From assembly GCA_030600525.1 (NCBI GenBank), contig JAUVLX010000074.1:1-12306 (forward strand): 12,306 bases of DNA, read 5' to 3'. Position numbers and translations under genes: made by a program. The notes below the pieces were generated by a model. The model was not told the DNA's origin. It saw only the letters and a program-made list of their open reading frames with translations, and searched no databases. Shown in pieces: positions 1 through 6,292 of the stretch (positions are counted from its first letter, which is position 1; the number at the start of each line of letters is the position of its first letter). Source of the DNA: Desulfobulbus sp. (GTDB lineage Bacteria > Desulfobacterota > Desulfobulbia > Desulfobulbales > Desulfobulbaceae).

Positions 1-2
1 AA

Positions 3-806
3 ATGACAAAATTTATTCACTTAAGCGACCTTCATATTCGAACAGATAACGCCAAAGATAATAATCAAAATTGTATCAAAGTAGTTAATTATATTATTCA
101 GCAATACCCTAGCGACCAACCTGTTATCTTGATTACAGGTGACATAGTTGATGATGGTCATGAGGAGCAATACAAAAATGCTGTTACTCTATTAAAGCCT
201 CTAATAGACAACGGCTTTTCAGTTCTTGCCGCACCTGGAAATCACGATTATGGACCTATGGGAAACATTTATACAGAAAAATCTCAAAAATTATTTCAAA
301 AATATATATTAAGTGAACTCCTCAGCAATACTGATGCTTCTCAAGATGAAGTGGTAATGGAAAATTTATATCCAATGGTAACAGAAATTGGTAATTCTGT
401 ATTTATTGGTGTTGATTCAGTCGTTGGCGCAGAAAACGAATTTATGCATTTTGCAAGTGGAGAGGTTGGGAAAGATCAAAGAAAGAAACTAAATACTATT
501 CTTCATAACAATCATAATTCTGGTAAAAATATTATTGTATTTTTCCATCACCACCCATTTGATAGAAAGTTTGTAATGGAAATGGATGATGCAAAAAAAG
601 TTATGAGGCTTCTCGCAGGGAGAACAGATATACTTTGCTTCGGCCATGACCATAGCAGTGAAACATACAACGACAAGCACAATATTGACTGGATTCTGGC
701 ATCAGGGAAAACTACCCAAAAAGGGAAGAATTATAAATTGCAATTTAGAGAAATCACCATTGAGTCAAATAGTCATTCTGTCTCAATGAGATCATTCAAG
801 AGCTAG
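3..806 (+). CDS. calcineurin-like metallophosphoesterase in an integron cassette
   Basis: This 267-residue protein has the full set of metal-binding motifs of the calcineurin-like phosphoesterase family: D-L-H at residues 9-11 (SDLHIR), GD at 46-47 (GDIVDDG), GNHD at 79-82, a histidine cluster at 182-184 (FFHHHP), and GHDH at 214-217. The family uses a two-metal centre to hydrolyse phosphomonoesters or phosphodiesters, including cyclic nucleotides. The substrate here cannot be read from sequence. There is no signal peptide, so it is probably cytosolic. The length fits a stand-alone catalytic domain. The start lies at the window edge, so its ribosome-binding site and the preceding attC are not visible. 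The gene is AT-rich and is followed five bases after its stop by an attC-like element, which makes it a probable mobile cassette gene. The family call is secure; the cellular role is unknown. Confidence 0.9.
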   Translation: MTKFIHLSDLHIRTDNAKDNNQNCIKVVNYIIQQYPSDQPVILITGDIVDDGHEEQYKNAVTLLKPLIDNGFSVLAAPGNHDYGPMGNIYTEKSQKLFQKYILSELLSNTDASQDEVVMENLYPMVTEIGNSVFIGVDSVVGAENEFMHFASGEVGKDQRKKLNTILHNNHNSGKNIIVFFHHHPFDRKFVMEMDDAKKVMRLLAGRTDILCFGHDHSSETYNDKHNIDWILASGKTTQKGKNYKLQFREITIESNSHSVSMRSFKS

Positions 807-810
807 AAAT

Positions 811-935
811 GGCACAACAATTACAGACACACCGACCGCTTAACCCTGCCTATTTTTGGCGGTAGTTCAGAGTCGTTTACCACGGCCAAGTCTTTCCTTG
901 GCTGGTTGGCGGCGGGTGATGTTTGGCGATTAGCA
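811..935 (+). repeat. attC-like recombination site, first cassette
   Basis: An imperfect palindrome of about 125 bases fills the gap between the phosphoesterase and the next gene. The left arm begins with GCACAAC and continues into ACAGACACACCGACCGC. The reverse complement of the right arm reads TGCTAAT, a short spacer, then AACATCACCCGCCGCC. The arms pair with an unpaired extra base, as in attC sites. A central hairpin (GCCAAG/CTTGGC, about 885-902) lies inside. The presumed R' box is ATTAGCA (929-935), which departs from the GTTRRRY consensus at the first base. The site is therefore degenerate, and its exact ends are estimates. Confidence 0.5.
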
Positions 936-952
936 CTCAGTGAGAATTTAAG

Positions 953-1282
953 ATGTCATCAGTTCCTGAGAAGGATTGGAAATTATTTCGTAAGTTACAA
1001 ACTGAATTAACGGCAAAAGCTTGCGAATTAGTATTTAAGCAAGTTGATATTTTAGCGAAAAATAGAGTTGGAGAAGAGCATCAGTCATATTTAGAGCTGT
1101 ATCATTTAATCCAAGCTGAAGATGCTAATATAGCCGAAATGTTCAACAACCCAACTCGCAATAATGTGTTGTTGAAAATTATTTCATTGAAAAAGTTTGG
1201 TGTATTAAGTTCTGAACAACTTCAAATGTTTAGTGCCGAAACACAAGACAGGGTTAGTAGCATTCTTGAGTTGAAGTGCTAA
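953..1282 (+). CDS. hypothetical integron cassette protein, 109 residues
   Basis: This is a small soluble, mostly helical protein that starts MSSVPEKDWKLFRKL. It has no signal peptide or membrane segment. It resembles, from memory, a group of small hypothetical proteins common in environmental integron cassettes that share the opening pattern PEKDWKL and a late segment like SEQLQMFSAET. No biochemical function is known to me for that group. The ATG lies 17 bases beyond the preceding attC-like site and has only a weak upstream GAG-type ribosome-binding site. The stop codon TAA lies within the R'' box of the following attC, a typical cassette layout. The gene is AT-rich like its upstream neighbour. 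The context, a single-gene cassette, is better supported than any function. Confidence 0.8.
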   Translation: MSSVPEKDWKLFRKLQTELTAKACELVFKQVDILAKNRVGEEHQSYLELYHLIQAEDANIAEMFNNPTRNNVLLKIISLKKFGVLSSEQLQMFSAETQDRVSSILELKC

Positions 1283-1347
1283 CAAGGCGTTAAAATAGGA
1301 CGCTAAAACAGTGCGCAATTTCATCGCCGTTTAACACGGAGTTATAC
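1277..1347 (+). repeat. attC site, last visible cassette of the array
   Basis: The 71-base site has all four attC boxes with regular spacing. R'' ends in CTAAC (1277-1283); after a five-base spacer, L'' is GTTAAAA (1289-1295). On the other side, L' is GTTTAAC (1329-1335), and after a five-base spacer R' is GTTATAC (1341-1347), one mismatch from GTTRRRY. L'' and L' are complementary at six of seven positions, and the TAAC of R'' pairs with the GTTA of R'. The orientation matches the plus-strand gene ahead of it. No further cassette gene follows, so the array appears to end here. Confidence 0.8.
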
Positions 1348-1467
1348 CTCAATCGCTCAAGGGAACTTAATGTCAGAGCAACTTGGTTTACGAGCCAAAG
1401 GGCGCTCGATTGCCTCAGGGAAAGAAGGAATTGTTCTGAGGGAAGTTCCGGCCCCTCCTGTCCTTCA
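1348..1467. other. end-of-array spacer with one doubtful short reading frame
   Basis: This short spacer separates the last attC from the receptor unit. It holds one 34-codon frame (1370-1474, plus strand, beginning MSEQLGLRAKG) preceded by AGGGA. Its stop codon lies in the stem of the following hairpin. There is no independent support for it being translated, and it may be chance. Confidence 0.3.
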
Positions 1468-1501
1468 AGGCTGAATCCCCGCTTGAGCGGGGATTCAGCC
1501 T
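1468..1501. terminator. strong hairpin after the receptor gene, candidate terminator
   Basis: A perfect 15-base-pair stem (1468-1482 with 1487-1501) closes on a TTGA loop, 22 bases beyond the receptor stop codon. It is GC-rich and very stable. Neither strand shows a proper T-tract after the stem, so it may act as an RNA 3'-end stabiliser or a weak bidirectional terminator rather than a textbook intrinsic one. Confidence 0.55.
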
Positions 1502-1523
1502 AAAAACAAATACGCTATTTCAA

Positions 1524-3425
1524 CTAAAAGGTGATGCTATAGCCAAGCTTCACCAACCGACCGACCTCATAGTACACGTACTGGTTACTGGCACCTTCCA
1601 ACAGGTTACCGCTGACCTGGACTTCCTCGTTAAAGATATTATCCACCCCAAAGGTCAGGTACCCGCTCCACAGCTGGTATTTGGTATAAAAATTAAAAAC
1701 AGCACTGCTGTCCAGATTGCGCTCCCTGGAGTTGAGCAACTGACAGTTTAAATCCATAACCAAGAGATCGGTGAGGTAATTCAGCCCCACAGTAGTTTGA
1801 AACTTGGCACCTGTCTGGTACTCTGCACCGCTGGTATCTTCAGCCGTGGGATCTGCCCAATAACCTGCCAGGCGAAAGGAAACCGCTTCCATCACTCCGC
1901 CTTGATCAACAAAGGGGGATATTCCAAAATCCCATTCAACCCCTGAAGACTCGTAGTCAGTGGCATTAAAGTAGGTGTTGGGATATCCAGTGGAACGATC
2001 GATTTCAATTTTATCCTCATACTGCATAGAGAAGAGTGCCAGCCGCAACCGCAACAGCGGGTTGTCATACTTTACCCCGGCTTCATAGGTCCAGCCTTCT
2101 TCAGGGCCCAGGTCAGGATTACCGACGATAAAGGTACTTCGGTAATAGAGATTGTTAAAGGTCGGCGCCCGAAAGGCCTTGCCGGCATTGGCAAAGAGGT
2201 TCAGGTTGCTGGTGGCCGTATAGACGATCCCCAGACTGGGCAGGAAACGGTCATGATCAGCAGTGCCAGATTCGCCATCAATGAACTGCTGCCGAGCCCC
2301 AAGGGTGGCGGTAAGGTCATCCCAAAAGGTTTTTTTAACCTGCATGAAAAGGGCATAATCATTTCGATGGTGCTCTCCGTACTTATTATTGTAGTCAGCT
2401 CCTCGGTAGATCCAGTCTGCCCCCAGGTTGAAATCCCAGTCTGCCAGTTGCAGCTTGTAGTCTCCCTCAAGGCCGAGGTTGTAATTCTTATTGGTATCCT
2501 CCGGCTCATCCAGAGCTGTGTACTCATCTCGTTGCATCTCATCATACATCCCAAAGACTTTGGCCCGGAAGCTGTCGGTCTCGTATCGAAGATCAGCAAA
2601 ATGCTTTACATTGTCCTGATGGGTCCCGTCATACGGTTTACTGTTATCATCATAATATTTTCTAAAACCAGTGGTGTTGAACGAGCCGAGGTAATCAAAA
2701 TAGAGGTTATCAAACATCTCCCCATTAACATTCCAGGCATATTTATCGGTACTATCGAGATCATACCGGTATTTCTTGGTAAAACTACGAGATATTTCTT
2801 CCAAACTGCCGAGATGTTGATAGTTAAAGCCGACATTCACCCCCGGCATACCTGCCGAAATGCTGTGGTTCTGATAGCCTTCATTGCCAAACTCCACTGA
2901 TCCGCGCGCCGAGGTGTCCTCTCCGGTCTTTTTGGTAATGATATTGATGACACCGCTCATGGCATCGGCTCCGTACAGAGTGGAAGCTGCACCCTTGAGC
3001 AGCTCCACCCGTTCAATCTGATCCAAGGGGATGGAATTCAGGTCATAAGCATGACCAGCTGCACCCTGGATGGGCACCCCATTGATGAGCACCAGTTCTC
3101 CATCCTTAACACCGCGGATAGGCAAGGCGCTGTTCATCCCGCCGTGACTGATACCCAGGGGCGCAAAAGCGGTATAGCCAAATCCTCCGGTGCGACGTAA
3201 GGCATCGACCAGGGTATTGGCACCGCTTTCCTGCAACTCTTCTGAAGAGACCACTGTTATGAAACGAGGGCTCTCTTTTTCTTCTACCGGAAAACGCTCT
3301 GCTGTAACCGTCACCGTGTCCATTAAAACGGCCTGTTCCTTAGCAATGGCAGGGGATGCTGCCAAGACAAACGGTAGAAGCAATACGGAACACCTCGATT
3401 TTTTCAATAAATAATTACCGACCAC
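1524..3425 (-). CDS. btuB: TonB-dependent outer-membrane receptor, probably for cobalamin (BtuB-like)
   Basis: This 633-residue protein should be a TonB-gated barrel importing a cobalamin or related corrinoid across the outer membrane. A signal peptide (residues 1 to about 28, ending SPAIA) is followed by a TonB box (DTVTVTA, 36-42). A plug domain of roughly residues 55-165 contains LPIRGVKDG, VLINGVP, IERVELLKG and the STLYGADAMSGVINIITKK segment. The rest is beta-barrel, ending in the phenylalanine (YSITF) typical of outer-membrane proteins. The start is GTG with AAGGAG six bases upstream; no better start is present. Substrate assignment rests mainly on the cobalamin riboswitch in its leader, since the receptor sequence alone would also allow a siderophore. 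It appears monocistronic, with no transporter or TonB gene beside it in the window. Confidence 0.9.
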   Translation of the reverse strand: MVGNYLLKKSRCSVLLLPFVLAASPAIAKEQAVLMDTVTVTAERFPVEEKESPRFITVVSSEELQESGANTLVDALRRTGGFGYTAFAPLGISHGGMNSALPIRGVKDGELVLINGVPIQGAAGHAYDLNSIPLDQIERVELLKGAASTLYGADAMSGVINIITKKTGEDTSARGSVEFGNEGYQNHSISAGMPGVNVGFNYQHLGSLEEISRSFTKKYRYDLDSTDKYAWNVNGEMFDNLYFDYLGSFNTTGFRKYYDDNSKPYDGTHQDNVKHFADLRYETDSFRAKVFGMYDEMQRDEYTALDEPEDTNKNYNLGLEGDYKLQLADWDFNLGADWIYRGADYNNKYGEHHRNDYALFMQVKKTFWDDLTATLGARQQFIDGESGTADHDRFLPSLGIVYTATSNLNLFANAGKAFRAPTFNNLYYRSTFIVGNPDLGPEEGWTYEAGVKYDNPLLRLRLALFSMQYEDKIEIDRSTGYPNTYFNATDYESSGVEWDFGISPFVDQGGVMEAVSFRLAGYWADPTAEDTSGAEYQTGAKFQTTVGLNYLTDLLVMDLNCQLLNSRERNLDSSAVFNFYTKYQLWSGYLTFGVDNIFNEEVQVSGNLLEGASNQYVYYEVGRLVKLGYSITF

Positions 3426-3429
3426 AATT

Positions 3430-3437
3430 TCTCCTTT
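3430..3437 (-). promoter_or_regulatory. ribosome-binding site setting the GTG start of the receptor
   Basis: On the minus strand AAGGAG lies about six bases before the GTG codon ending at 3425. This supports the rare start codon over internal ATG codons, and it keeps the whole signal peptide. Confidence 0.7.
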
Positions 3438-3478
3438 TCTGGTTGTTCTGGTTGTGCTAATTTCAGGGAGGATTTCCC

Positions 3479-3518
3479 AAAAAAAAATCCCCGAATCGAA
3501 ATCAATCGATCCGGGGAT
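3479..3518 (-). terminator. intrinsic terminator, expression platform of the B12 riboswitch
   Basis: On the minus strand, ATCCCCG plus a further paired GATCGA and its complement form a stem of about 13 pairs with one G-U (3487-3518). Eight T residues follow directly (3479-3486). It lies between the aptamer and the receptor start, so cobalamin binding probably favours this hairpin and stops transcription before the gene. Which upstream segment forms the antiterminator was not resolved. Confidence 0.8.
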
Positions 3519-3590
3519 AGCCCTTATTTATCCACAGAGAAGTACAACAATCAGGCACAACTCCGTTCCAGGGAGCTCACCCATATGGCA

Positions 3591-3752
3591 TTCAGGCAGG
3601 TCTTCTGACTTTCGGATCAACCAAAAAAAACCACGCCTTCCCGGTTGGCTCATCTCCAACCAGTGGCATCGTGCGGTTTTTGTCCCCGATTACAGCGGCG
3701 GGCCCGTTCCCGATTTTCACGGGATTCCCTTTTACGTACAAACACCTGAACG
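3591..3752 (-). ncRNA. cobalamin riboswitch aptamer
   Basis: The minus strand carries the conserved cobalamin-riboswitch core. In order, these are GGGAA followed by a short stem, an AACGGGCCCGCCGCTGTAAT-type segment, the B12-box element GCCACTG (plus-strand 3661-3667), a stem-loop GTTGG/CCAAC, then GAAAGTCAGAAGACCTGCC. The closing helix pairs TTCAGG near 3745-3750 with CCTGAA near 3591-3596. In this family adenosylcobalamin or a related cobalamin binds the RNA and represses the downstream gene. The terminator at 3479-3518 indicates transcriptional control. This is strong independent evidence that the downstream receptor handles cobalamin. Confidence 0.93.
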
Positions 3753-3759
3753 TACAAGG

Positions 3760-3788
3760 GTAGTAAAACGAAGCCTTGGCCCTGTCAA
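3760..3788 (-). promoter_or_regulatory. probable sigma-70-type promoter of the riboswitch-receptor unit
   Basis: On the minus strand a perfect TTGACA (3783-3788) is followed after 17 bases by TACTAC (3760-3765), a weak -10 match. Transcription would begin near 3752-3753, exactly where the aptamer's closing helix begins. That agreement makes the call more likely than the -10 box alone would. Confidence 0.55.
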
Positions 3789-3849
3789 TACATTTGCTTT
3801 AAATACAGCAAGATACAACAGAACTGTGGCATTACGGTTCCAGGAAAAT

Positions 3850-3917
3850 TAGGGGGCGCACCACGTTTTCTATTTCCGGTCTACCAGCGGGTCGCGGAAA
3901 AGGTGCTGCGGCCCCTA
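3850..3917. repeat. imperfect inverted repeat of unknown role
   Basis: Two 15-base arms (3850-3864 and 3903-3917) are complementary at 13 positions. A smaller inner pair, TTTCCG with CGGAAA (3873-3878 and 3895-3900), is nested inside. It lies upstream of the riboswitch promoter and beside a decayed transposase gene. It could be a short mobile-element relic or a terminator for a lost gene. There is no T-tract. Confidence 0.4.
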
Positions 3918-4034
3918 TTTGGCAGATGCAGGCAAGGGTACCACTATTGATATTTTGAATTTACATCAAACATGCAGTATTGTTCGGGACATTGAAAAAA
4001 CGCACTAGCCCCACCCCGAAAGTTGAGGAAACAA

Positions 4035-4361
4035 TTATGGCAAAATGTACAATATCAGTGATTCTTTTTGGTCTGCAAATCGCCTCTCCCACTCGGTAAT
4101 CGTACACTTGTTTGCTTGCAACACACGACCTGTGGCCCGAAGGCCAAGCCCTTCACTGCGAAGTTTTAATGCACAGACTACCCTGCTGATTGGAGATTTT
4201 ATACCCTCCATCGCTGTGTTACGAGTTTCGGAGAATACTGATTTGCAGTTGGCGCATCGATACAGCTTACGGGTTCCGTTATTAATGGTCTCCTAGCGTT
4301 TGAAACATGGCACGTCGGATGATTCGCAGTCAGGGCATTTAAGCAGGCTTGTATCTTTCAT
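4035..4361 (-). pseudogene. decayed transposase (zinc-ribbon, IS1-like or IS1595-like), N-terminal part
   Basis: Reading the minus strand from the ATG at 4361 gives a zinc ribbon: CPDC, then about 20 residues later CANC (YRCANCKSVFSETRN). A helix-turn-helix-like segment follows (ISRVVCALKLRSEGLGLRAT), then GRVLQANKCTITEWERRFAD and a few more residues. A TAG stop interrupts the frame after FKR, between the two cysteine pairs (4293-4295). A second stop at 4035-4037 ends recognisable similarity before any DDE catalytic domain. The cysteine spacing and the SEGLGLRATGRV block match, from memory, transposases annotated as IS1-like. The family name is tentative, but the broken state is directly visible. 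Neither terminal inverted repeats nor target duplications could be identified. Confidence 0.75.
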
Positions 4362-4929
4362 GAGTGGCTTTAAATCACAAAAACGGATTCATTGAAAGGT
4401 TACAGTGCAATGGTATGAGCCCAGTGCCCCATAGCAAGCTTTTACCTGACAGAAACATCTCCATGTTACCCTTCTTCCAGGAATTTTTGAGGCCCTTTTT
4501 TCTGGATAATGTCTGATTACATTGAACCTATAGTCCCTAGCTGGTGAATCGATACGCTTTTGACTCGCTCTGTGTCGATAGACTGGCAAGTTAGCCGTAC
4601 GTGATGGCTCAACTCAGCTGCTATGCACTATAGCTATTCAGCATTACAGGTCGGATCACGATTTCTACATCTAGTTTGTAACCAGATTTTGGTAGCTACT
4701 CGTTAATGATGTGGTTAAATAAAGCAACTTTTTTTTTGCCATCATATAGAGATGGGTGTGCAGGAGTCTCTATCGGTTTTTTTTACAAAAAGACTATAGG
4801 GACACGGCACTGCAGGAAAGTGTTTACTGCATACATCTGTACAATTGAAGGCGTAATGGCCCATTTTTTCTCGGAGATAACGAAATTATCTGGAATCTAA
4901 GTTTTAATTAACACTCACATGATAATCTT
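4362..4929. other. gene-poor decayed stretch
   Basis: I find no convincing gene here. The one minus-strand frame (4389-4589) has a low-complexity, basic translation and no ribosome-binding site. T-runs at about 4729-4737 and 4775-4782 are not preceded by stable stems. The stretch lies between a dead transposase and the thioesterase, and may be the eroded remainder of the insertion sequence plus the thioesterase promoter region. Confidence 0.5.
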
Positions 4930-5445
4930 ATGAAAATAGACAGAAATAGCTTAAAGAAAATACCGAATTCTGAAGATCAAACCTGTTTTGGTTGTGGTGG
5001 AAAAAATCACGACGGGTTGCAGATGGAGTTTTATACAGATGACCAGTTTCTTTATTCTTTTGTAAAGATACCTTTGAAAATGGCCGGATGGGATAAGGCT
5101 GTTCATGGTGGAATTCTCTCAACCGTTCTTGATGAAATCATGGGCTGGGGAATCATCTATCTTTGCAAACAAATTGGTATTACCAAAACGATAACCGTCG
5201 ATTTTGTGAAACCTGTCTTTGTTGAGGACGAGCTTACTGTAATTGGCAAACTTGAAAAGAAAAAATCCGCTAGATCTGTGATGATGTCAAGCGAGATTTA
5301 CAACTCCCAATCTGTCCTCTGCGTTCGTGCCTCTGCAGAATTTAAGGCCATTGAATCCAAAACTGCGGTTCGCCTTGGATTGGTGACTAAGGAGTATATG
5401 AGTATGTTTGACCCGATTCTCAACTTCAAATTTGAAAATTCTTAA
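4930..5445 (+). CDS. hotdog-fold thioesterase, PaaI-like
   Basis: This is a 171-residue soluble protein with the hotdog thioesterase pattern. It has a C-x-x-C-x-x-K-N-x-x-GL head (C19, C22 to L30), common in PaaI-type family members, then HGGILSTVLDEIMG (59-72), with H59-G60-G61 and acidic D68-E69 on the central helix. A strand with TVDFVKPV (89-96) follows. Such enzymes hydrolyse acyl-CoA or acyl-carrier thioesters; the acyl substrate is not readable. It would act in the cytosol, usually as a dimer or tetramer. The ATG has no clear ribosome-binding site, and the nearest upstream bases are AT-rich, so expression may be weak. The stop codon lies inside the left arm of an attC-like palindrome, so it might once have been a cassette gene. 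The tail after about residue 142 is variable. Confidence 0.85.
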   Translation: MKIDRNSLKKIPNSEDQTCFGCGGKNHDGLQMEFYTDDQFLYSFVKIPLKMAGWDKAVHGGILSTVLDEIMGWGIIYLCKQIGITKTITVDFVKPVFVEDELTVIGKLEKKKSARSVMMSSEIYNSQSVLCVRASAEFKAIESKTAVRLGLVTKEYMSMFDPILNFKFENS

Positions 5446-5528
5446 CACAAGATACAAGCTGTTTCTTCTATGCAGAAAGAGATTTGAACTGGCAGTCTAA
5501 GGGAATGCAAAGCTTCACTTGGTTAGGA
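5440..5528. repeat. attC-like palindrome between convergent genes
   Basis: TCTTAAC (5440-5446) at the left pairs with GTTAGGA (5522-5528) at the right with one T-G pair. Each differs from the RYYYAAC or GTTRRRY consensus at one position. Inside these, CAAG pairs with CTTG and AAGCT with AGCTT, with small bulges. The thioesterase stop codon lies in the left box, as in the attC at 1277-1347. Because the two flanking genes converge here, a weak bidirectional terminator is a fair alternative, though there is no T-tract. Confidence 0.4.
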
Positions 5529-5539
5529 TGTTTCCCTGT

Positions 5540-6157
5540 TCACCTTAAGCTGTCCTGTTCCATTTTCAACCTACAATAGGCTTCGCTGGGAAACTCAGCA
5601 TTAATCCATTTTGTTTTATATTGGTCAACGCCTAGACCCTGGTCAATATCACTAACAATTTTAAGAACTTGAAGGCAATAGGCATCTACAGTAGTACGTC
5701 CTTTGAAAGCAACCGTATAAGAATTAAGTGGAGTTTGACCCAAATTTTCACCTTTTCCAAACCGTCTAATTTCAAAAGTAAGCTCCCTTTCCTGTTCACG
5801 CTTAAAAACAAGTTGGTGCTCACCGGTATTATCTATAAACACCACTGAGTATTTAAGGGCTCCTTCATGTAACTGAAGGGCGGATTCGGTTAAATCAAGG
5901 AGAGGATCAGTGAAAAACAATGCCCTAACCGGCATTTCACTTTTTTTAAAACTAAATACAATTTCAACCTCTCCCCGGCGAATGAATTCATAGTGTATTG
6001 CAAAGGGTTGTTGAGCGCATTTTTCCCTTGAAACATCTTTCTCAGCTTCCTTACCATCATTTACTATTGGACTAGTGCAATAATAAGAGTCACTGTCCAT
6101 TCCTGTATGACCACTCCAATCATCTTCTGCCCAATCTTTTTCCTGAATATTATTCAT
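5540..6157 (-). CDS. hypothetical protein, 205 residues
   Basis: I do not recognise this protein. It starts MNNIQEKDW, has an acidic and probably disordered first 40 residues (DWAEDDWSG, DGKEAEKD), then an alternating charged and hydrophobic region likely to be beta-rich (VEIVFSFKK, YSVVFIDNTGEHQLVFKRE, LTFEIRRFGKG). A helical C-terminal part contains AYCLQVLKIVSDIDQGLG. It has no signal peptide, membrane helix or recognisable catalytic motif. A weak GAGATGAG-like element precedes the ATG. It lies 135 bases downstream of the decarboxylase-related gene on the same strand and might be co-transcribed with it, although a small hairpin lies between them. The sustained frame and protein-like composition support a real gene. 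Confidence 0.7.
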   Translation of the reverse strand: MNNIQEKDWAEDDWSGHTGMDSDSYYCTSPIVNDGKEAEKDVSREKCAQQPFAIHYEFIRRGEVEIVFSFKKSEMPVRALFFTDPLLDLTESALQLHEGALKYSVVFIDNTGEHQLVFKREQERELTFEIRRFGKGENLGQTPLNSYTVAFKGRTTVDAYCLQVLKIVSDIDQGLGVDQYKTKWINAEFPSEAYCRLKMEQDSLR

Positions 6158-6251
6158 AACTCATCTCAATACGCATTCTACGACATACAATCCTAAAAAG
6201 ACTCACTCTATTGTCTTAAAAAGACTTACGCGGCCAAAAAGATTTCCCTAA

Positions 6252-6285
6252 AAGGTATTTATTTTAAACAGCCGAAAGATACCTT
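6252..6285 (-). terminator. weak hairpin after the decarboxylase-related gene
   Basis: AAGGTAT (6252-6258) and ATACCTT (6279-6285) form a seven-pair stem with a 20-base loop just past the stop codon at 6293. Only a short T-rich stretch follows on the minus strand, so termination would be partial at best. Confidence 0.3.
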
Positions 6286-6292
6286 AACTGGA

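Noticed and set aside
1468..1501. Hairpin considered as a fully canonical intrinsic terminator
   Set aside because: Neither strand has a T-tract after the stem, so it is kept only as a candidate.
2253..2900. 215-codon plus-strand frame
   Set aside because: It is antisense to the receptor coding region, and its hydrophobic translation is a by-product of that gene's codon use.
3454..3852. 132-codon plus-strand frame
   Set aside because: It lies entirely over the minus-strand riboswitch and terminator, whose RNA features explain the sequence.
4389..4589. 66-codon minus-strand frame
   Set aside because: It has no ribosome-binding site, no family resemblance and lies in decayed DNA.
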